Position numbers and translations under genes: made by a program. This document shows, piece after piece, positions 1-6,940 of a DNA stretch of 64,000 nucleotides. The number at the start of each line of letters is the position of its first letter. Position 1 is the first letter of the stretch. The notes below the pieces were generated by a model. The model worked only from the letters and a program-made list of their open reading frames with translations, was not told the DNA's origin and ran no database searches. The DNA is from Maccoyibacter sp900556645. GTDB taxonomy: Bacteria > Bacillota > Clostridia > Lachnospirales > Lachnospiraceae. Where the stretch lies: the NCBI GenBank assembly GCA_958349535.1, contig CATWDJ010000004.1:92828-156827 (forward strand), read 5' to 3'.

Positions 1-236
1 TTTTCTGAGCATTCAAAGTTTTCTTTTAATTGCTTCACTATTTTTTGTTCTAACACATCCAACATTGCTTTTGTATTCTCACTTACCTGCGGACTGTAAA
101 AACCTTTCCCTGCCCCTACAAAAGAACGGGTCTGAGCTATTTCATCAGAAATCTCTTTTAGCAATTCCCCATGAAGTTTTTTCAATGTATCCAGTTTATC
201 GTAGGTGCCTTTTTCTGCCTGTACTTTGTTTGCCAT
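1..236 (-). CDS. Small helical protein, C-terminus off the window edge (possible T7SS/LXG accessory)
   Basis: Partial gene. ATG at 236, four bases after the stop of the upstream gene, open to the window edge (78 residues visible, starting MANKVQAEKG). The visible part is hydrophilic, predicted all-helical, with a central Gly-containing turn (residues about 44-49, FVGAGKGF). It has no signal peptide or TM segment. Size, helical character and pairing with the 240-656 gene resemble the small helical accessories encoded before LXG toxins (YwqI/DUF5344- or WXG100-like), but no WXG motif is seen. Assignment is inference from context. The next gene would lie beyond the left edge. Confidence 0.5.
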   Translation of the reverse strand, partial: MANKVQAEKGTYDKLDTLKKLHGELLKEISDEIAQTRSFVGAGKGFYSPQVSENTKAMLDVLEQKIVKQLKENFECSE

Positions 237-239
237 TTT

Positions 240-656
240 CTACCACATATCCTCTCTCAATTTTCCTATTTCCCTGTCTATCTCCGACATCCTGTTTTGT
301 AAACGATTTTCCTGCCTGTTAATTTGTTCCGCGATGCTTTCTGCCTTTGAAACTTTTGGCTCAATGCCATTGGCAAACTGTGCATTTTTATCCCTTACTG
401 CCTCTGCCGCATTTCCTTCAAATTTATTTCTGATTACACCTTCTCTGGCAATGGGATAATTATTGACGGAAGTCTTTTTTCTCCAATACCTCCTGTTAGT
501 AGCTTCAATTTCATTTTTACAATTCCGAAGACTTGCCTTAAAGCCTCCCAATTTTGCTTTCTCGTTCTCTTTTTCCCTAATCTTGTCCATGATTTTTTCA
601 TTGTGTTTTTCAGTATCGGTACGGGTGTTTCTATTATTGTTTCTTGTACTTGCCAT
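240..656 (-). CDS. Helical YwqH-like (DUF5082-like) hypothetical protein
   Basis: 138 residues, highly charged and rich in Glu, Lys, Arg and Asn. A predicted coiled-coil start (residues 15-60) and a second helical pair (95-135) flank a middle segment with an FEGNAAEAVRDK motif. That motif is similar in feel to the W/F-x-G turn of WXG/DUF5082 helical hairpins. There is no TM segment. The start at 656 has a good GGAGGAG ribosome site 5-6 nt upstream. The next helical gene starts 4 nt after its stop, so the two are surely co-translated. In Bacillus-type LXG loci, ywqH and ywqI precede the toxin gene, and the order here matches that layout. The family call is by pattern only; a role in type VII export is inference. 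Confidence 0.5.
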   Translation of the reverse strand: MASTRNNNRNTRTDTEKHNEKIMDKIREKENEKAKLGGFKASLRNCKNEIEATNRRYWRKKTSVNNYPIAREGVIRNKFEGNAAEAVRDKNAQFANGIEPKVSKAESIAEQINRQENRLQNRMSEIDREIGKLREDMW

Positions 657-701
657 TCACTTCTCCTCCCTTTTTTGTTTTTATTTCAAGGACTATAAAG
701 A

Positions 702-1361
702 TTATTCCTCTCGTCCAAGGGTATAAGTTATATCCCCAAAAGATGTATCCTTTCCTATATCGGCATAATACCAAAAGTACCATGTCTCTCCAAACTTTTT
801 GTATTCTGCAATAATATCCGGTTTTTTTCCGTTGATTCTCAGCTTTTTAATACACTCTCCTTTTGCCATGTTTTTTGTGGAAATACCCCCACAACATTTT
901 TGTGCTGTCCGGTGCGATATTTTCTCCCTGTAGCAAATCCACTATCTTGATATCTCTTTCTAATCCTTTGGTAAGATTCTTCTCATATTTTGTATCTATA
1001 TTTGTTTCACTCGTAGTCCCACGGATTGTTCATTTTTGTAAACCTGATAATATACAGATTTATAATTTTCATTTTCAAAGCTGGCAATAATATTTTCCAT
1101 CCTCTTGATATATTCTCTATCTTCCCCAAATTCAATATCCGCATTTAACATAGCTTCTTCTACCGTTTCGTAATATTCACTATCCGAGATACTTTCTTCA
1201 TCTCTTTTTTCCTGTGAAGGGAATTCTTTATATTCGATTGTAAGCTCCGGTTTATCATTATCTGGCAGATTTCCCAACGAGGAATTGAGCCACCACAAGC
1301 CTGCTAATATAACCAGCAATAAAATCATCATATAGTTCTTTTTTATCTTTTTCATATTCAT
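702..1361 (-). pseudogene. Degenerate third copy of immunity family A (membrane-anchored, YFWYY motif)
   Basis: An open frame from 1361 to 996 (121 residues: N-terminal TM, then the EYKEFPSQE and DSEYYETVEEAM motifs) matches the N-terminal half of the intact 6184-6930 protein. The frame then breaks, but homology resumes in other frames: DIKIVDLLQGENI near 900, then IKKLRINGKKPD and ETWYFWYY, ending in TLGREE and a stop at 702. At least two frame changes are needed. One is near 1020; the other is at a G5 run near 885, where one G fewer would restore the frame. Part of the middle, compared with the intact copy, is divergent or deleted. It is the furthest-decayed of three copies. Only the N-terminal 121 residues could be translated as is. 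Confidence 0.65.
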
Positions 1362-1433
1362 TTGTCTCTTCTATCTATAATAGTTTGAACCTCCTATGAT
1401 ATCATTTAGTTTTCAAATTATTGTTCTAAACTA

Positions 1434-1892
1434 TTATTCCTCTTCTATTTCCATCATTTTAACCATAGATTCCATAAATTCTACTTCTTTACCATATCGA
1501 TATTCGTTTTCATATTTTTTTACCTTATAAAGAATTCCTTCCATTGCAAGCACTGGTAATATAAAATAAATAATGTCCGAAAAATCTTTATAACACATTA
1601 TCAATATTGCTATAACACAAAATATTTGTAATATTGTCAAGCCCCCTTTCATATCCGATGAGCACTCATATTTTCCTTCTATTTTTGTCCCTTCTGCCAT
1701 TTCCTGCATTTGGACATGATAACATATCCCCTTTTTGATTGAAATTCCTGTATAATACAGCCACAATTCATTCTCTGTTATTCTAGCTAAATATGTATGT
1801 CGCAGATAACTATTAGCCATATTTATAGGATATGTTTTTGCTGATATAATTTCTTTTATTTCTTTAACGGAATACTGACTGATATACTTCAT
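1434..1892 (-). CDS. Small membrane protein of the immunity array
   Basis: 152 residues, family not recognised. The N-terminal half (1-85) is a soluble region with several Tyr and Trp; two TM segments follow at about 86-103 and 106-122, then a charged C-terminal tail ending EIEEE. The start at 1892 has TAGGAG 8 nt upstream. It lies between two decayed family copies in a run of single-strand membrane genes downstream of the RHS toxin, so an orphan immunity role is plausible. That is inference from position and size only. Confidence 0.55.
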   Translation of the reverse strand: MKYISQYSVKEIKEIISAKTYPINMANSYLRHTYLARITENELWLYYTGISIKKGICYHVQMQEMAEGTKIEGKYECSSDMKGGLTILQIFCVIAILIMCYKDFSDIIYFILPVLAMEGILYKVKKYENEYRYGKEVEFMESMVKMMEIEEE

Positions 1893-1929
1893 TCTTCACT
1901 CCTACTATATTTCACATTCCTTCTCCTAA

Positions 1930-2460
1930 CTAGTCTATCTTCAAATCTCTTCTCAATTTTCCCTCCGGCTTTAACCCGTTAATTTCATATATGTATTGAA
2001 AAATCTTTCTTTGCTGTTTTTTAGTATAGAAAAAAGCTAGGTCTATAAATACCCTTTTTCGTTATTCAGTTCAAATACTACTTCATATACTGGAGTATCC
2101 TTCCAATCATTTCTATGGTTATAAATATAATGTCCATACAAATCTCTGGTATATCCCATTCTTACGATATCCTCTACTCGAAATTCTTCATCAATTTTTA
2201 TGCTTTCTTTATCATTATGACATTCAGTCACTACATGCAACTTACCCTCTCCGACCTCGATACCTCTTGTTTCTGTTATCGTTTTATACCAAAAGTATAT
2301 CAAAACAGCTATAAAAAAGCCTATCATCAAAACCACAGCAATAATATCACCCTCATCTATGATTTCCCCTGTATCTGTTATTATCAATAATTGCTATAAC
2401 CATCACAAAAGTCAACATCCACGCATAACGTCTCCCCATTGTTTGTTTTACTTTCTTCAT
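1930..2460 (-). pseudogene. Frameshifted second copy of immunity family B (two-TM protein)
   Basis: Near-identical at DNA level to the 5513-6037 copy. Reading from an ATG at 2460 (MKKVKQTMGRRYAW), a one-base insertion near 2388 breaks the N-terminal TM. The middle stays open from 2387 to 2043 (114 residues, with DEGDIIAVV, EGKLHVV and EDIVRMGYTRDLYGH). A one-base deletion near 2055 then gives an early stop. Just beyond, an A6 run keeps the C-terminal frame YIYEINGLKPEGKLRRD open to a stop at 1930. The sister copy has A5 there and loses this tail, so this copy shows what the ancestral C-terminus looked like. Confidence 0.65.
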
Positions 2461-2700
2461 AACTTTACCTCTTTTCCTCCCTAAACTACCTGTTATCATT
2501 CACATACCTTCCGAATCCGATGGCAGGTTCCGTGATTCCTACCTGGTCAAGCTATGGAACTGTAAAACAGGCTATGTGCCTGATTTCCTGTCTTTTAAAT
2601 CTAAATTTATTCCTCTCGTCCAAGGGTATATTCCAACTGGCTCCCCGGTTTATCACTCTCTAAATCTTCGTAATACCAGAAATACCATGTTTTATCAAAG
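1930..2700 (-). repeat. Segmental duplication, copy 2
   Basis: Direct repeat of 5513-6275. Similarity is obvious base by base from the family B C-terminus through the intergenic stretch to the 3' end of family A. The shared marks include the motif CTATGGAACTGTAAAA near 2553 and 6130. The copies differ by scattered substitutions and single-base indels. Protein similarity extends further, to about 3340 and 6930, so the duplicated unit was probably a family A plus family B gene pair. Confidence 0.75.
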
Positions 2701-3340
2701 CTTTTATATTCTATAACTCCATCTGGTTTTTGCCCTTCCACTCTCAATTTCTCTATTGCTTCACCCTTCTTTAGTTTATCTTTAGGCATACATCCCCACA
2801 CGAATCTTTGATTTGGATTAATACTAAGATCCTGCATAAAATCAGACATCTTCAACTGATTTCCTGTATTCTCGGTACAGGTTCCTATGTACAAATCTTC
2901 TTTTTCTCTTATCAATAGCTGTAATGTTAAAAAGGTATATCTTCTTTTTCCATCAATCTCTTTTATTTTAAATTTTGCAAAAGTATGGCATTCCTCTTTT
3001 TCATTTTTATATGAAAGAAAGTATACGGATATATAATCCTCATTTTCAAATTTTGCTATGACCTTATCAATATTTTTTGATATTCTTCTCCCTCATTTAG
3101 TGCAATATCTGCATATTTCATAGCCTGTTCCACTGTAGGATAATAATTTTCATCTGATATGGTATTTTCATCAATCTTCTGTAGAGACAAGAATTCTTTA
3201 TATTTTTCTGTACTTTCCATATCATATTCCTCACTGACGTTTTCTTCCGAAAATGTATCAAAACATAGCGTTTTTATACCCGAAAGAATTAACGCTAATA
3301 TAAGAAACCCTGCTATTCCAATTATTTTTTTGTTATGCAT
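2607..3340 (-). pseudogene. Frameshifted second copy of immunity family A
   Basis: A homologue of the intact 6184-6930 protein interrupted by one 1-nt deletion. From ATG 3340 (MHNKKIIGIAGF, SD GAAAGGG, overlapping the upstream gene's 3' end) the frame has one TM then EYDMESTEKYKEF and ENYYPTVEQAMKYAD, and stops at 3056. At 3073-3078 the coding strand has six A's. Seven would join the first half directly to the second frame, which is open from 3071 through NIDKVIAKFENEDYISVYF to the conserved end ETWYFWYYEDL-like and TLGREE at 2607. Everything else is intact, so the lesion is recent or possibly reversible slippage. Independent initiation at 2915 would give only a 102-residue C-terminal fragment. 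Confidence 0.7.
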
Positions 3341-3879
3341 ATGTTTAATATCCCTTTCAAAAAACATATAACCGTGAGTGTAATAAACAAAAAAAGTCCT
3401 ATATATTGCCATGGTCCCAGTATTTTCATTTTTTGCTCAGAGTCATACCATACAGCCCCATATTCTTCCGGCAAATACCAAATTGTTTTGATTCTTTGTG
3501 TCTTGTCTTCCTTATTTTTACCCCGTAAAGGATATATTCCTAAAACTTTGTGCCAATTTCCTACTCTATCTTGAAATTCAAAACAAGGATATACTGATTT
3601 CTCCCTTCTCTCCACTTTAATAACAGATGCTTGAAACTTCTCCCCCTTAGTTTTCATTCGCCTTTCCATGATTTTTTCATAAAATACATGTTCCAATAAC
3701 ATAAATGTGTTCGTTAAAAATGCTCCTGCCAAATAAAATACTCCCTTTTCATACATGAATTTTCTCCATTGTATAAGAAATATCAATACCACTATGGAAA
3801 GAAGCACCTCCATTCCCATATAAAACAAAATTCTTTTATCGTCTTTTCCTTTCGGCTCTTTTACATATTTTTTTGACAT
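3322..3879 (-). CDS. Three-TM DUF3592-like membrane protein
   Basis: 185 residues. A charged N-terminus (KEPKGKDDKR), two TM segments at about 18-36 and 45-62, a soluble middle (70-155) and a third TM at about 160-178. The middle contains FQASVIKVERREKSVYPCF and YLPEEYGAVWYDS, a pattern reminiscent of DUF3592 proteins, which have a small beta domain between membrane helices. It starts 5 nt after the stop of the 3885 gene, and its 3' end overlaps the following family A copy by 19 nt, so translation is coupled. A role in immunity or envelope protection is inferred from context; the biochemical function is unknown. Confidence 0.6.
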   Translation of the reverse strand: MSKKYVKEPKGKDDKRILFYMGMEVLLSIVVLIFLIQWRKFMYEKGVFYLAGAFLTNTFMLLEHVFYEKIMERRMKTKGEKFQASVIKVERREKSVYPCFEFQDRVGNWHKVLGIYPLRGKNKEDKTQRIKTIWYLPEEYGAVWYDSEQKMKILGPWQYIGLFLFITLTVICFLKGILNICITKK

Positions 3880-3884
3880 ACTTA

Positions 3885-5273
3885 TTACTCCTTCAACGGC
3901 TCCACTGGTTCTTCCATGAATTCATTTTTACAAATAAATTTTTGGGTTCCGCTCTTACCTTCTGCTTTTATAAGTGCCGCATATGTTTCCGCTTTTATTT
4001 TTCCATAAATCCTCATACATCTCACTTCTTTTCTCTGCCCTTCTTTTTCATCCAAATAAAGATAGGCTATTCTATGGCTCTTTTTGTCATAATCTAAAAC
4101 ATAAACCAACTGACAGAAATATTGACTAATTTCTTCTCTACATTTTCTCATCTTTATTCCATATCCAACCCATCCTCCCATTGCTATAACCCATGCAATT
4201 AACAACCATTTTACATCCCATCCGTCTACCATCAGCAACGTCCACAAAACAACTATTGATAAGCCCATACCGCTCCATCCTATTTTTACAAATTTTCGGG
4301 TGTTTAGCTTTATCCATATCCTTTGACATTTTTCTACTTTTTCTCTTGTTTGCACTTTATGAATCTTATATTTTCTTCTCTCAATATCTTTTTCTTTACT
4401 TTTATCTATCTGTAACAAATTTTCTTTTAAAAAAGCATACTCTTCTTCTGTTACTTTTCCACGTATCTTCTTTCCCGTTTTTATTTCAATTACAATTTTA
4501 GAATTTTTATAGTCTATAGATTCTATGGTTGTTTTTAGATACTGTTTTCTAAAATATTCGGATACTCCTATTTGAAGATATCGCTCTTTAACCGTAAGCT
4601 GTGTATTATACGGATATGCCGCCAGCAAAACTCCAAACATCCAGAGATATAACGCTCCTATCATCCACGGTACCGTTTTCTCTTCGTTTATCCCCAAACT
4701 CCATGTTAAAAATACAATTATTGCCGTTCCTACTAAGGGTACTATTTTTAAAACCAGACTCAGTTTTTCTATGTCTTTATGTAAACAAATCTTCTCTTTA
4801 CATTGTGTTCCTTTATATTTTTCTCGTATTTTTCTAATTTCCCAATAACTCCATCCTCCAGATGCTGCCATTAAAACAATTCCCCATATAATTCCATATA
4901 GAGAAACTTCTCTTTTTACATATAAATAACTATTTTCTTCGGAATAATTCTCACAGTTATATTTTGCCTCTTCTCCAATTGCCACAACATACAGTCGATG
5001 TTTGCAGGGCAGATATGCCACCTCAACATATTCTCCCACTTCCAACTCTGCATCTTTCAATTTTAATGGATATACTTCTCCCTCTGAATCTTTGAATTTT
5101 TCATCCGATGATTCAATATACCATTTACCATCCGGCTCTCTTCCAACAATTCCATAAAAATGCGGATAATTTCCCGTTATCAGATATGGCATATTTTGTA
5201 ATTCATTTGGCAGCCATGCAAAAAAAACATTACCATGGCTATAAGCATTGGTGCACAAACCATTGATATCCAC
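3885..5273 (-). CDS. Large multi-TM immunity-array protein (3' part of a frame-broken gene)
   Basis: 462 residues, no recognised family. An N-terminal soluble part (20-110, with PHFYGIVGREPDGKWYIES and a DUF3592-like GEYVEVAYLPCKHRLYVV stretch), then TM pairs near 125-143, 173-193 and 200-217, a PH-like soluble block (220-320) and two further TMs near 334-372. A C-terminal soluble region follows. The first about 20 residues (MDINGLCTNAY) are out of character for this protein. The natural N-terminus appears to be the 5180-5440 frame, joined at a T8 run (coding strand, 5220-5227). If so, this frame enters after that run and the full protein would be about 520 residues. It may otherwise initiate internally. 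Confidence 0.6.
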   Translation of the reverse strand: MDINGLCTNAYSHGNVFFAWLPNELQNMPYLITGNYPHFYGIVGREPDGKWYIESSDEKFKDSEGEVYPLKLKDAELEVGEYVEVAYLPCKHRLYVVAIGEEAKYNCENYSEENSYLYVKREVSLYGIIWGIVLMAASGGWSYWEIRKIREKYKGTQCKEKICLHKDIEKLSLVLKIVPLVGTAIIVFLTWSLGINEEKTVPWMIGALYLWMFGVLLAAYPYNTQLTVKERYLQIGVSEYFRKQYLKTTIESIDYKNSKIVIEIKTGKKIRGKVTEEEYAFLKENLLQIDKSKEKDIERRKYKIHKVQTREKVEKCQRIWIKLNTRKFVKIGWSGMGLSIVVLWTLLMVDGWDVKWLLIAWVIAMGGWVGYGIKMRKCREEISQYFCQLVYVLDYDKKSHRIAYLYLDEKEGQRKEVRCMRIYGKIKAETYAALIKAEGKSGTQKFICKNEFMEEPVEPLKE

Positions 5274-5440
5274 TTTAAATTTTTATTATTTGATGTTCCT
5301 GTCCTTCTATCTTCTATTTGAAATGTTACTGCTCTCCATGCCAAATATAGAATTACAAATCCTGCACTGATATAGACAATATCCAAAAATGTAGACAAGG
5401 TTGCCCCTGATGTAATTCCTAAAAATTTTCCAATATCCAT
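5180..5440 (-). CDS. Two-TM N-terminal frame of the same broken membrane protein
   Basis: 86 residues starting MDIGKFLGITSG at 5440. TM segments at about 19-36 and 56-74 are separated by a charged linker (EDRRTGTSNNKN). The second TM runs into the coding-strand run ATG-TTTTTTTT-GCA at about 5217-5230. With eight T's the frame continues to HGCQMNYKICHI and stops at 5180. With nine (or six) T's it would join the frame of the 3885 gene at AWLPNELQ. The junction is therefore either a null mutation or a slippage switch. Alone it would be a small two-TM protein. Confidence 0.5.
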   Translation of the reverse strand: MDIGKFLGITSGATLSTFLDIVYISAGFVILYLAWRAVTFQIEDRRTGTSNNKNLKWISMVCAPMLIAMVMFFLHGCQMNYKICHI

Positions 5441-5512
5441 TTATTCCTTATCCTTAATCTCTAGTAGTTTTGTCACTTTTGTAAATACGGCTTTGTCACT
5501 TGCACTACTATT

Positions 5513-6275
5513 CTATTTTCAAATCTCTTCTCAATTTTCCCTCCGGTTTTAACCCGTTAATTTCATAGATGTACTGGAAAATCGTTCTTTGCTGTTTTTA
5601 GTATAGAAATAAGCTAGGTCTATAAATATCCTTTTTCCGTTATTCAGTTCAAATACTACCTCATATACTTGGCTAGACATATACCCTCCTCTATGTAAAT
5701 AAATCCAATGTCCATACAAATCCCTTGTATATCCCATTCTTACGATGTCTTCTATTCGGAATTCTTCATCAATTTTTATGCTTTCTTTATCATTACGACA
5801 TTCAGTCACTACATGCAGCTTACCCTCTCCGACCTCGATATATCCTATTCCTGTTATCGTTTTATACCAAGCGTATATCAAAACAGCTATAAAAATGCCT
5901 ATCATCAAAACTACAGCAATAATATCACCCTCATCTATGATTTCCCCTGCATCTGTTATTATCAAAATTGCTATAACCATCACAAAAGTCAGCATCCACG
6001 CAAAACGTCTCACTACTGTTTGTTTTACTTTCTTCATAACTTTACCTCTTTTCCTCCCTAAACTACCTGTTATCATTCACATACCTTCCGAATCCGTTGG
6101 CGGGTTCCGTGATTTCTATCGGGGCAAGCTATGGAACTGTAAAATAGGCTATGTGGCTGATTTCCTGTCTTTTAAATCTATATTTATTCCTCTCGTCCAA
6201 GGGTATACTTCAACTGGCTCCCCGGTTTATCACTCTCTAAATCTTCGTAATACCAGAAGTACCATGTCTCGTTAA
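5513..6275 (-). repeat. Segmental duplication, copy 1
   Basis: Direct repeat of 1930-2700. It spans the family B gene, the gene-free spacer 6038-6183 and the 3' end of family A. The spacer is conserved between the copies nearly as well as the coding parts, which points to a recent duplication rather than two independently acquired genes. Confidence 0.75.
5549..6037 (-). CDS. Immunity family B, two-TM protein (altered C-terminus)
   Basis: 162 residues from ATG 6037 (MKKVKQTVVRRFAW), chosen because GAGGTAAAG precedes it, whereas the in-frame GTG or ATG further upstream has no SD. TM segments at about 10-27 and 37-56, then a soluble PH-like domain (65-145) containing EGKLHVV and EDIVRMGYTRDLYGH. 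The last about 16 residues (NSKERFSSTSMKLTG) arise after a coding-strand A5 run near 5597. With A6, as in the sister copy, the frame would read QQRTIFQYIYEINGLKPEG and stop at 5513, so this copy is probably shortened by slippage. The gene is 145 nt downstream of the intact family A gene. Confidence 0.6.
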   Translation of the reverse strand: MKKVKQTVVRRFAWMLTFVMVIAILIITDAGEIIDEGDIIAVVLMIGIFIAVLIYAWYKTITGIGYIEVGEGKLHVVTECRNDKESIKIDEEFRIEDIVRMGYTRDLYGHWIYLHRGGYMSSQVYEVVFELNNGKRIFIDLAYFYTKNSKERFSSTSMKLTG

Positions 6276-6930
6276 AATCCTTATATTCAATAATCCCATC
6301 CGGTTTTTGCCCCTCCACTCTTAATTTTTTTATATCTTCGCCTTTCTCCAATTTATCTTTCAATGTACTTCCCCAAATAAATCTTGTATTTTCTGGATTA
6401 ATATTAACTCCTTCTGCAAAATCTGCCATCATTAATTGATTCCCAAGATTTTCTGTACACGTGCCTATATACCTCCCTTTTTTTCTATTGACTTCGGGAT
6501 AACAGCTTAAAAAGGTATACCTTTTTTCTCCATCTATGGTTTTGATTTTAAATTTAGCAAAAGTATCACATAATTCATTTTCATCTTTAACTGATTGGAA
6601 ATATACAGATATATATTGTTCATTTTCAAATTCGGCTATAATTTCATCTACATTTTTCTGGTATTCATTCCCTTTCTCTACCGTAATATTTGCATGTTTC
6701 ATAGCTTGTTTTACAGTTGAATAATATTCCGTATCCGGTATTGTCTCTTCATCAATATTTTCTTGTGGAAATTCCCCTTTATACTCTATATTAAAGTTCG
6801 TTTCGTCCCCCATTTTTTCGGAATTCCTCTCCATATAAATTCCCATTTTTATCAGAAAAACCATAAGTGTTATAATTATTAACATCAAAAATCCTATGAC
6901 TTTCAGCATCTTTTTTATCACTATTTTCAT
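6184..6930 (-). CDS. Immunity family A, membrane-anchored protein next to the RHS toxin (intact copy)
   Basis: 248 residues, start 6930, only 10 nt after the stop of the RHS gene, which is the usual place for a cognate immunity gene. One TM or uncleaved signal anchor at about 9-29, then an outside-facing soluble domain. Motifs kept in all three copies of the family are EYKGEFPQE, DTEYYSTVKQAMKHA, YIGTCTENLGNQL, VEGQKPDGIIEY and ETWYFWYYEDLESDKPGS, ending TLGREE. It is the only undamaged copy of the three, as expected if it alone is under selection. The extracytoplasmic layout suggests that the toxin acts at or outside the membrane. Immunity itself is inferred. Confidence 0.65.
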   Translation of the reverse strand: MKIVIKKMLKVIGFLMLIIITLMVFLIKMGIYMERNSEKMGDETNFNIEYKGEFPQENIDEETIPDTEYYSTVKQAMKHANITVEKGNEYQKNVDEIIAEFENEQYISVYFQSVKDENELCDTFAKFKIKTIDGEKRYTFLSCYPEVNRKKGRYIGTCTENLGNQLMMADFAEGVNINPENTRFIWGSTLKDKLEKGEDIKKLRVEGQKPDGIIEYKDFNETWYFWYYEDLESDKPGSQLKYTLGREE

Positions 6931-6940
6931 CTAACTATTC

